From positions 1 through 64,000 of the forward strand of contig CAURNU010000002.1 in NCBI GenBank assembly GCA_963526735.1: DNA of 64,000 nt, given 5' to 3'. Shown piece by piece: positions 57,202-64,000 of the stretch (positions within the stretch are counted from its first letter, which is position 1; every line of letters begins with the position of its first letter). Source of the DNA: CAMUQR01 sp963526735 (GTDB lineage Bacteria; Patescibacteriota; Saccharimonadia; Saccharimonadales; Saccharimonadaceae). The notes beneath the pieces were generated by a model that saw only the letters and a program-made list of their open reading frames with translations, had not been told where the DNA came from and did not search any database. A program made the translations under genes and the position numbers.

Positions 57202-60200
57202 CTAATTCTCCTCCTCCACTAGTTTTTCTTGGTTGTCATCTGTCTCGAAATCTTCGTCGTCTTCGAACAAATCTTCAACAATTTCCTCTTCGTCGGTTGC
57301 GGTAGCTTCCTCGAGAGCGATTTCCACCTCGGTTGATGGTTCGCTCACAGGAGCGCTCGTATCTTCTAAACTGAAAGCTTGGCCGTCTTCAGTGTCGAGC
57401 AAGTCGATTTTCAGACCAAGACCTTGCAACTCTTTAACTAAGACATTGAATGATTCAGGAATCTTCGGACCAACGATCGGTTCAGCCTTGATGATTGATT
57501 CGTAAGCTTTGGCACGACCGAAGACATCGTCGGATTTAATCGTTAACATTTCTTGCAGGATAGTTGATGCGCCATAAGCCTCAAGTGCCCACACCTCCAT
57601 CTCACCGAAGCGCTGACCACCGTTTTGAGCTTTACCACCGAGTGGTTGCTGGGTGACTTTTGCGTATGGCCCAATCGAGCGGGCGTGAATCTTGTCAGAA
57701 ACCATGTGGTGCAATTTCATCATGTGCATGACACCAACGGTGACTTTTTCTTTAAACGCTTCGCCAGTTTGACCGTCATAAAGCGTCACTTTACCGTCAC
57801 GTGGTAAGCCGGCTTTTTCGAGCTCATCCGAAATTACTTCGTCTGGCACGCCGTCATAAGACACGGTTGCCACTTTATAACCGAGGGTTTTAGCTGCCAT
57901 ACCCATGTGAGTTTCAAACAACTGACCGAGGTTCATACGGCTTGGGACACCCATTGGGTTCAAAATCACATCAACTGGAGTACCGTCTTCCATATACGGC
58001 ATATCTTCTTCAGGCAAAATCTTGGCGATCACACCTTTGTTACCATAGCGACCAGCCAACTTATCACCGACGCTAATCTTGCGGAGCTGCGCCACGAAGA
58101 TTTGGATTTGCATCAACACGCCAGCTTTGAGGTCATGACCGTCTTCACGGCGGAAGATTTTGACGCCAATAACTTTACCACTACCAGCGTTGTTCATACG
58201 CTTTGAGGTGTCACGAACATCTTTAGCTTTTTCACCGAAAATGGCACGGAGCAAACGCTCTTCAGAACTGAGTTCTTGTTCGCCTTTTGGTGTAATTTTA
58301 CCGACTAGGATATCGCCAGCTTTAACTTCTGAACCGATTTGGACAATACCGTTTTCATCAAGATTGCGCAGGCTCTCTTCAGACACATTTGGAATATCAC
58401 GAGTGACAATCTCTGGACCGAGTTTGGTTTCGCGGACTTCAACATTGTAATCCTTGATGTTAATGCTGGTTAATTCATCGTCACGCACCAAACGGCTCGA
58501 CAAAATAATCGCGTCGTCCATATTGTAGCCATGCCATGGCATAAAGGCCACCTTGAGGTCACGACCCAGACCAAGTTCACCGTTGTCAATTGAAGCACCT
58601 TCAATCAAAATATCACCAGCCTGGACTTTATCACCAGTTGCAACAACTACTTTTTGATTAATACAGCGATCATCGTTTGATTTAGCAAAGTGAATTGGTT
58701 GGTATTTTTTCAGACCGTCTTTATATTCGACGATAATTTCGTTAGCGTCGGCTTTTTTAACGACACCATCCGCTTCCGCTAAGACTAATTGCGAGGTATT
58801 GCGGGCAACATCAGCTTCCACACCAGTACCGACAGTTGGCGCTTCTGGGCGCAATAGTGGCACAGCCTGGCGTTGCATATTCGCACCAGTCAAGGCACGG
58901 TCAACGCGGTTTTTTTCGATAAATGGCACGAGTGAAGCAATCGCACCGAGAATCTGACGGTGAGCAGCGTCCATCATGGTCACTTCGCTAGCGTCAACTT
59001 CCTCTGGTTGGAGATGGCGACGAGCCGAAACGCGTTCATCGATGAATTTGCCGTTTTTGTCGAGTTTCGCACCAGCATCAGCAATCACTTCTTTTTCTTC
59101 ATCAGTCGCGTCAAGATAAACGATTTCACCAGTCACTTGACCATTTTTAACTTTAATATATGGGGTTTCAATAAAACCATATTCGTTGATACGTGCGTAG
59201 GTTGCTAGGTTCAGCACCAGACCAACACTACCACCCTCTGGGGTTTCTACGGCACAGATACGACCATAGTGAGTTGGATGGGCGTCACGCACTTCAAAAC
59301 CAGCACGCTCACGAGTTAGACCACCAGGACCCATCGAACTTAGACGGCGTTTGTGTGAAAGCTCAGAAATCAAGTTGGTTTCGTCCATAAACTGTGACAA
59401 CTGGCTCGAAGCGAAGAACTCACGCACCGACGCCACCATTGGACGAGCGTTAATCAACTGCGATGGAGTGACGTTTTCGATGTCAACCATAGCCATGCGA
59501 TCCATGATGTTGCGTTGCATACGCAATAAACCAATACGGAACTGACGAGCCACCAATTCACCGACCAGTTTCACACGGCGATTCGACAAAGCATCTATAT
59601 CATCTGGCTCACCTTGTTCGTTGTTGAGGCGAATAATTTCCGCAATAATTGCCACCAAGTCATTCATCTGGAAAACACGATGAGTGGTGTCATTTGGGGT
59701 GTCAAGACCGAGGCGTTGGTTAATTTTATAACGACCGACTCGACTGTAGTCAAAACGGCGAAAATCATAGAGCATTTTCTCGATCATTTCGCGGGCGTTA
59801 TCAACGGTTGCTAAGTCACCCGGACGCAAACGACGGAATACTTCCAACAGCGCCTCAGAGGTAGTACGCGAAGTTTCTTTATCTAAAGTTGCCTCGATAT
59901 AATCGACATCACCAGTGTTAACTTGCTCAAACAAAGCTTTAATTTCTTTGTTAGTGCCGTAACCAAGCGCCCGCAATAGCGTGGTAGCTGGCATTTTGCG
60001 ACGACGGTCGATTTTAACATAAATCGCACCAGCGCTAGTAGTTTCAAACTCCAACCATGCACCACGGCCTGGGATCATTTTTGCACCGAAGTTTTTATGA
60101 CCAGCAGTTACGCTCGCTGTGAAAAAGACACCAGCTGAACGGATCAACTGTGAAACAATCACACGCTCAATACCGTTAATAATGAAGCTAGCATTGGTAG

Positions 60201-60552
60201 TCATTTCTGGATAGCTACCGAGGTAAATTTCTTGTTCCTTAGTTTCACCAGTGACTTTGTTGAGCAACTCTACAGTCGCAATCAATGACGATTCATAAGT
60301 AGTGTTGTTTTCTTTACAGTCGTTAGCTGAGACTTTTGGTTCTTCAAACCGATAATCTTTAAACGACAAAGCCAGTTTTTGACCAGTATAATCCTCGATT
60401 GGATTAACTTCGGCAAAAATTTCGCTCATGCCAACTTCTTTTAAATCTTTCCACGAATCAATCTGATGCGCGATGAGATTTGGAATCGGCAAATTATTAT
60501 CTTCTTGAGTGAAATACACTCGCTGATTGGGATTTTTTGGGGACGACGCCAC
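57202..60552 (-). CDS. rpoB: RNA polymerase beta subunit
   Basis: Core subunit of RNA polymerase, about 1116 residues. The start is GTG at 60552 (MASSPKNPNQRVYFTQEDNN), with AGGAG about 8 nt upstream; an in-frame codon 36 nt higher is not favoured. Rifampicin-pocket residues are in SQFMDETNLISELSHKRRLS with GGLTRERAGFEVRDAHPTHY. The compact length lacks the large lineage-specific insertions. Ends with an acidic tail (EDLFEDDEDFETDD). Own promoter at 60676-60704. Confidence 0.97.
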   Translation of the reverse strand: MASSPKNPNQRVYFTQEDNNLPIPNLIAHQIDSWKDLKEVGMSEIFAEVNPIEDYTGQKLALSFKDYRFEEPKVSANDCKENNTTYESSLIATVELLNKVTGETKEQEIYLGSYPEMTTNASFIINGIERVIVSQLIRSAGVFFTASVTAGHKNFGAKMIPGRGAWLEFETTSAGAIYVKIDRRRKMPATTLLRALGYGTNKEIKALFEQVNTGDVDYIEATLDKETSRTTSEALLEVFRRLRPGDLATVDNAREMIEKMLYDFRRFDYSRVGRYKINQRLGLDTPNDTTHRVFQMNDLVAIIAEIIRLNNEQGEPDDIDALSNRRVKLVGELVARQFRIGLLRMQRNIMDRMAMVDIENVTPSQLINARPMVASVREFFASSQLSQFMDETNLISELSHKRRLSSMGPGGLTRERAGFEVRDAHPTHYGRICAVETPEGGSVGLVLNLATYARINEYGFIETPYIKVKNGQVTGEIVYLDATDEEKEVIADAGAKLDKNGKFIDERVSARRHLQPEEVDASEVTMMDAAHRQILGAIASLVPFIEKNRVDRALTGANMQRQAVPLLRPEAPTVGTGVEADVARNTSQLVLAEADGVVKKADANEIIVEYKDGLKKYQPIHFAKSNDDRCINQKVVVATGDKVQAGDILIEGASIDNGELGLGRDLKVAFMPWHGYNMDDAIILSSRLVRDDELTSINIKDYNVEVRETKLGPEIVTRDIPNVSEESLRNLDENGIVQIGSEVKAGDILVGKITPKGEQELSSEERLLRAIFGEKAKDVRDTSKRMNNAGSGKVIGVKIFRREDGHDLKAGVLMQIQIFVAQLRKISVGDKLAGRYGNKGVIAKILPEEDMPYMEDGTPVDVILNPMGVPSRMNLGQLFETHMGMAAKTLGYKVATVSYDGVPDEVISDELEKAGLPRDGKVTLYDGQTGEAFKEKVTVGVMHMMKLHHMVSDKIHARSIGPYAKVTQQPLGGKAQNGGQRFGEMEVWALEAYGASTILQEMLTIKSDDVFGRAKAYESIIKAEPIVGPKIPESFNVLVKELQGLGLKIDLLDTEDGQAFSLEDTSAPVSEPSTEVEIALEEATATDEEEIVEDLFEDDEDFETDDNQEKLVEEEN

Positions 60553-60648
60553 TAAAACTCTCCTCTTGTTAGTTATTATTGACGGCACAAATAGATAACA
60601 CTAGTCGCTCTGGTTGTATTGTCTGTGGCCACTAGACAACACGAAAAA

Positions 60649-60696
60649 ACGAGCACTATACTTTCTATGAGATAGATTATAGCAAAAAATGCTCGT
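60649..60696 (-). terminator. Terminator of clpP whose loop contains the rpoB promoter
   Basis: ACGAGCA (60696-60690 on the minus strand) pairs with TGCTCGT (60655-60649), followed by TTTTTTCG. The -10 of the rpoB promoter (60681-60676) lies between the arms. Transcripts starting there contain only the 3' arm. Confidence 0.55.
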
Positions 60697-60704
60697 TTTG
60701 ACAA
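60676..60704 (-). promoter_or_regulatory. Promoter of rpoBC
   Basis: TTGTCA (60704-60699), 17 nt, TATAAT (60681-60676), with TGC before the -10. About 125 nt upstream of the rpoB GTG. Confidence 0.75.
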
Positions 60705-60729
60705 TAGAAAAACATTAAAAATCTTTGTT

Positions 60730-61320
60730 CTAAATTGGCTTCGCGATCACTTGATCCGCCAGACCGTATTTAACCGCTTCTTGCGCGCTCATCCAATAGT
60801 CACGATCAACATCTTTTTCAATTTTGGATAATTTTTGACCGGTGTTGTGAGCTAAGATTCGGTTTAATTCATTTTTTAAGAAAATACTCTCGCGCAGGTC
60901 AATTTCTTGATCAGTAATTTTGCCACGCGTACCACTTGATGGCTGGTGAATCATAATTCGACTACTCGGCAACACAAATCGTTTGCCTTTAGCACCGCTC
61001 GACAACAAGAACGCTCCCATTGATGCTTGCAGTCCAATGCCGATTGTCTGGACGTCAGGCTTAATATAGTTCATCGTGTCATAAATCGCTAGGCCGTCAT
61101 AGACCGAGCCACCAGGACTATTGATATAAAATTTAATATCTTCGTCAGGGTTCTCATACGCCAGATGCAACAACTGCGCCACAATAATATTGGCTGTGTG
61201 GTGATTAACGTCCTCGCCCAAAAACACAATCCGCTCTTTGAGTAAGCGTGAATAGATATCAAAAGCCCGCTCACCGCGGTTCGTTTCTTCAATAACAGTT
61301 GGAATGAGATAATTTTGCAT
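60730..61320 (-). CDS. clpP: ATP-dependent Clp protease proteolytic subunit
   Basis: Tetradecameric serine protease of the Clp system. The 196-residue product has GGSVYDGLAIYDTM, ASMGAFLLSSGAKGKRF with the catalytic Ser, and RIMIHQPS with the catalytic His. The start at 61320 (MQNYLIPTVIEETNRGERAF) is the family start; TATAAT with TGG (61335-61330) ends 9 nt upstream, suggesting a leaderless mRNA. clpX or clpA is not adjacent. Confidence 0.96.
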   Translation of the reverse strand: MQNYLIPTVIEETNRGERAFDIYSRLLKERIVFLGEDVNHHTANIIVAQLLHLAYENPDEDIKFYINSPGGSVYDGLAIYDTMNYIKPDVQTIGIGLQASMGAFLLSSGAKGKRFVLPSSRIMIHQPSSGTRGKITDQEIDLRESIFLKNELNRILAHNTGQKLSKIEKDVDRDYWMSAQEAVKYGLADQVIAKPI

Positions 61321-61403
61321 ACAATATATATTATACCACACTTTGCGATAAAAATAAAGAGCGGAAGCTATATTTTACATTGCAAAAGTCGTAGCTTTTA
61401 GTC

Positions 61404-61427
61404 ATAAAAAAACACGCCTGTGCGTGC
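61404..61427 (-). terminator. Terminator of tRNA-Leu
   Basis: Minus strand CACGC, loop ACAG, GCGTG, then TTTTTTT. Confidence 0.7.
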
Positions 61428-61458
61428 ATTCTATCTGTGCATATTACTTATGCTAAAC

Positions 61459-61543
61459 TGGTGCCGCGGAAAAGACTCGAACTTTCACGTCTTGCGACAC
61501 TAGCTCCTAAGGCTAGCGTGTCTACCAATTCCACCACCGCGGC
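61459..61543 (-). tRNA. tRNA-Leu (anticodon TAG)
   Basis: 85 nt with acceptor GCCGCGG/CCGCGGC, A73 and encoded CCA, anticodon arm CTAGC-CTTAGGA-GCTAG giving TAG, and a long variable arm. Reads CUA and likely CUG/CUN codons. Confidence 0.94.
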
Positions 61544-61638
61544 GAATTGTCGTTTTAGTATAGCAAACTCTTCCCCGTTTGTCCAGCAATTGACCAAAAA
61601 ATATTCTATTTCGGTTGTGTTTATGATAAACTAATATT

Positions 61639-63237
61639 ATGAATAAAATTGCCAGTTATCTGAATGCAAACTTACTGGGAGAGGCTGTATCGCGTAACGA
61701 CGTCATTGCCACTTTCGCACAAGACAAAAGCATCTTAAGCGTTAAACCCGAGGCGGTGATTTTTCCCCGTAGCACTGAAGACATCCGCAAAACCGCCAGT
61801 CTATCTTTTCAACTCGCTAGCAAAAATAAACTTTTACCAATCAGCACTTGTGGTTATCGCAATGATTTTACCGGCGGGACGCTCTCTGATGGAATTTTAA
61901 TTAATACTTCACGTTATTTAAATAGCGTAGTAGACTTCGATCCTGACCAAGCTCTAATTCATGCTCAGGCTGGCACCGCTTTAACTGATATCAATCTCAT
62001 CGCAAAAGAACACGGACTGACTTTGCCTCTGAATGCAACCGATGCACGCCATTCAATTGGCGGGGTAATTAGTCATAACCTAATTTATCCACTCGCGCGC
62101 CACGGTAATTTGATTTATCAAATGGTTGATCAACTGGAAGTAGTCCTAGCTAACGGGACGACTTTACAGACCAAGCGCCTCAACAAGCGCGAGCTCAGTG
62201 CCAAAATCGGCTTACCGACCGCCGAAGGCGAAGTCTATCGCAAGATTGACGCTCTGATTGAAGAAAATCACGCCCTCATCTCTACTATCAATCCTGACCA
62301 CGTCGATAACGCTGGCTACGCCAATATCGCCAAGGTCAAAACCGAGGCAGGATTTGATTTGACGCCGTTAATTATCGGCTCGCAAGGAACTTTAGGCATT
62401 ATCACCGAAGCAATTATTCGCCTCGATGATTTATTGCCTTATAAAATCTCCCGTTTATTGTCGTTTACTACACTGGCTGACGCTATGGATGCTTCCGACC
62501 AACTTCTAAAGCTCAAGCCAACTATTCTTGATATTTTTTCGCATAAATTGTTTCAAATATCAGCCGACCAAGGACGAATTTATCCTGACGCTATGACTGC
62601 TGATGAAAAAATAGGTGGTCAAACCGCTTATCATCTGCTCGTTCAAGTTGAGGCCAAAAATAAGTTTTCGCTTAAGAGCCTAGCGAAAAAAATCACTACT
62701 ATCGCCAAGCAAGCCCGCGGTGTCGCTAACGACAATGATGAAGTGATGCAAATGCGCGATTTACCACTGATGCTGGATTTTGATGAAACGATTCATAAAG
62801 CAGTCCCGATTGCTTGTGGTGCTAGCGTACCCCGCGTCAAATGGCAATCGTTTGCTGACACCATCGCTAAGCTCGAAACCGCCATGGGGCTCGATTTACC
62901 GATTTATGGCTCAGTACTAACTGAGGTACTGAACTTACAATCCAGTCTGGATTTGCGTCAAATTATCAACAAACAAAAAGCCCTTAAACTCCTCAATTCC
63001 TACTCAACACTTGTCACAGAACTTGGCGGTGTGATTTGTGCTAATGGTGGCGATGGACGCCTCAAGAGCTTGGTTGCACCGAAGCAAATCTCACCTGAGC
63101 TAGCTCAACTTTATGCTGAAATTAAAGCTATCTTCGACCCGTATGGTATCTTCGCGCCATGCGTTAAACAACACGCCGATTTACGTGACATCGCCCAAAA
63201 AATAACTTCTAACTACCACAATGACTTCTTCGCCTAA
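61639..63237 (+). CDS. FAD-linked oxidase, GlcD/D-lactate dehydrogenase-like
   Basis: A 532-residue flavoprotein of the FAD-binding type 4 family. The FAD-binding domain spans about 35-220 (PISTCGYRNDFTGGTLSDG and DARHSIGGVISHN), and the C-terminal FAD-oxidase domain follows (LDIFSHKLF region). It probably oxidises a 2-hydroxy acid such as D-lactate or glycolate; substrate not determined. TAAACT with TGA (61627-61632) ends 6 nt before ATG and no ribosome site is present, so probably leaderless. It overlaps the SpoU gene by 17 nt. Confidence 0.86.
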   Translation: MNKIASYLNANLLGEAVSRNDVIATFAQDKSILSVKPEAVIFPRSTEDIRKTASLSFQLASKNKLLPISTCGYRNDFTGGTLSDGILINTSRYLNSVVDFDPDQALIHAQAGTALTDINLIAKEHGLTLPLNATDARHSIGGVISHNLIYPLARHGNLIYQMVDQLEVVLANGTTLQTKRLNKRELSAKIGLPTAEGEVYRKIDALIEENHALISTINPDHVDNAGYANIAKVKTEAGFDLTPLIIGSQGTLGIITEAIIRLDDLLPYKISRLLSFTTLADAMDASDQLLKLKPTILDIFSHKLFQISADQGRIYPDAMTADEKIGGQTAYHLLVQVEAKNKFSLKSLAKKITTIAKQARGVANDNDEVMQMRDLPLMLDFDETIHKAVPIACGASVPRVKWQSFADTIAKLETAMGLDLPIYGSVLTEVLNLQSSLDLRQIINKQKALKLLNSYSTLVTELGGVICANGGDGRLKSLVAPKQISPELAQLYAEIKAIFDPYGIFAPCVKQHADLRDIAQKITSNYHNDFFA

Positions 63238-63850
63238 TGTCGAATTCAATTCATCGACTTATCATATCAAGGCAGACGATCTAACTCCGTTTGATCCCGA
63301 ACTTCTAACTCACGGCGACCAGCGTAATGTTGTCGATAAATATCGCCACTGGCATCTTGATGCCATTCGCCAAGATTTAGCCGAGTCAGCCTCAGAACTC
63401 GAAATCGCCATCGAGAATCTCGAACGCGATTTTAACATGGGTACAATTATTCGTAGCGCTAATGCCTTCAATGTCCGACGCGTTCATATCATCGGTCGCA
63501 AACAATGGAATAAGCGTGGAGCAATGATGACTGATAAATATATTGAGGTTATTCATCATCCAAGCGTGACGGATTTTCTATCGGCAGTGCCAACCGACTA
63601 TCAGCTGATTGCTCTTGATAACCAATCGGGCGCACACGACCTAGCTACTTTTCCATTGCCACGCCAAGCAATACTGATTTTTGGTAGCGAAAACAGTGGT
63701 ATTTCAGCCGAACTGCTCCAACACGTCCACGCCATGGTGCAAATCGAACAATTCGGCTCAACTCGCTCAATTAACGTCGGTGTCGCGGCTGGCATTGCGA
63801 TGTATGAATGGACGCGTCGCTTCAAATTAGCGCCCCAAATCGACAAATAG
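63221..63850 (+). CDS. SpoU/TrmH-family RNA 2'-O-methyltransferase
   Basis: A 209-residue SPOUT methyltransferase. Motif 1 NMGTIIRSANAFNVRRVHII (about 72-91), motif 2 LIFGSENSGIS (about 147-157) and motif 3 STRSINVGVAAGIAMYEW (about 178-195) are the TrmH/SpoU signature forming the knotted SAM site. Target could be rRNA or tRNA ribose. It overlaps the FAD-oxidase gene by 17 nt and has no RBS of its own that stands out, so coupling is likely. Confidence 0.9.
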   Translation: MTSSPNVEFNSSTYHIKADDLTPFDPELLTHGDQRNVVDKYRHWHLDAIRQDLAESASELEIAIENLERDFNMGTIIRSANAFNVRRVHIIGRKQWNKRGAMMTDKYIEVIHHPSVTDFLSAVPTDYQLIALDNQSGAHDLATFPLPRQAILIFGSENSGISAELLQHVHAMVQIEQFGSTRSINVGVAAGIAMYEWTRRFKLAPQIDK

Positions 63851-63884
63851 TTGCCTTTATCTCTAATAATGCTATAATGTTGTT

Positions 63885-64000
63885 ATGAAACAGGCTTCAC
63901 GTCTATCTACATTACGCATGATTGTCATTATTTTAAGCGTGATTATGATGCTCGGTTCTGGCTATTTATTTATTCAAAATCCCGACACCGCCGTCAATAA
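63885..64000 (+). CDS. Membrane-anchored protein, partial (N-terminus)
   Basis: Only 38 codons are in the window, starting MKQASRLSTLRMIVIILSVI. A basic start and a hydrophobic segment indicate an N-terminal anchor or signal peptide. TATAAT with TGC (63873-63878) ends 6 nt before ATG, a leaderless arrangement. Product unknown because the gene runs off the end. Confidence 0.65.
   Translation, partial: MKQASRLSTLRMIVIILSVIMMLGSGYLFIQNPDTAVN

Noticed and set aside
53319..60552. Inteins or introns in rpoB or rpoC
   Set aside because: Both frames are continuous and the domain order is normal; lengths are compact.
1..64000. Alternative genetic code (UGA as Gly or Trp)
   Set aside because: UGA ends the TPR gene and the ABC ATPase at expected places. 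The tRNA-Trp has a CCA anticodon. No in-frame UGA interrupts core genes.

Overview
This 64 kb window comes from a small-genome bacterium, most likely a member of the Candidate Phyla Radiation (Patescibacteria), and I would guess Saccharibacteria (TM7). The ribosomal proteins are bacterial and closely packed. uL30 (rpmD) is absent between rpsE and rplO, as is usual in CPR. Several translation and transcription proteins lack their zinc cysteines. UGA is used as a stop (end of the TPR gene at 9848 and of the ABC ATPase at 22827), which argues against the recoded CPR lineages. The phylum assignment is inference; no rRNA gene lies in the window.

Layout. At 0-1.2 kb are rplL and rplJ with an L10-type attenuating leader. 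At 1.2-6.7 kb is a plus-strand accessory island against the otherwise minus-strand core: three orphan genes with strong promoters and structured leaders, a P-loop protein with Csx3-like domains coupled to a SpoT-like HD hydrolase, and a MYG1-family hydrolase. The island abuts tRNA-Thr(GGT). At 6.8-14.4 kb are tRNAs (Thr, Trp, Tyr, Thr), an AlkD-like repair protein, L33, a TspO-like protein, a TPR protein, DNA polymerase III delta prime, an RluA-type pseudouridine synthase, TrpS and an alpha/beta hydrolase. At 14.4-18.6 kb is the alpha operon (infA-rpmJ-rpsM-rpsK-rpsD-rpoA-rplQ-rplM-rpsI). At 18.6-26.5 kb are a sortase, secY, two MacB-like ABC transporter pairs and then the L6-L18-S5-L15 block. 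At 28.2-30.5 kb a small insertion splits the spc operon. At 30.6-37.3 kb runs the L3-to-S8 operon. At 37.4-53.2 kb tsaD, rpsJ, tuf and the rpsL-rpsG-fusA operon are interleaved with dut, uppP, a LOG-family protein, a SWEET-like PQ-loop protein, a methyltransferase and many orphan genes. At 53.3-61.3 kb are rpoC, rpoB and clpP. At 61.4-64 kb are tRNA-Leu, an FAD-linked oxidase, a SpoU methyltransferase and the start of a membrane protein.

Read on the minus strand from right to left, the core keeps the textbook order rpoB-rpoC / rpsL-rpsG-fusA / tuf-rpsJ / rplC...rpsH / rplF...rplO / secY / infA...rpsI. Insertions with their own promoters and terminators have opened the joints between blocks.

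Three expression designs recur. (1) Many housekeeping genes have a -10 box, usually an extended TGNTATAAT, only 6-9 nt before ATG and no Shine-Dalgarno, so they are probably leaderless. (2) Orphan genes mostly have a near-consensus -35/-10 pair with a 17-nt spacer, a strong AGGAGG site and their own terminator; some have structured leaders of 80-240 nt. (3) Several ribosomal operons share a TTGCTTTTT promoter class with a T-rich spacer. Three orphan genes appear to be split by single-base deletions, at least two of them in homopolymers, which may be assembly errors.
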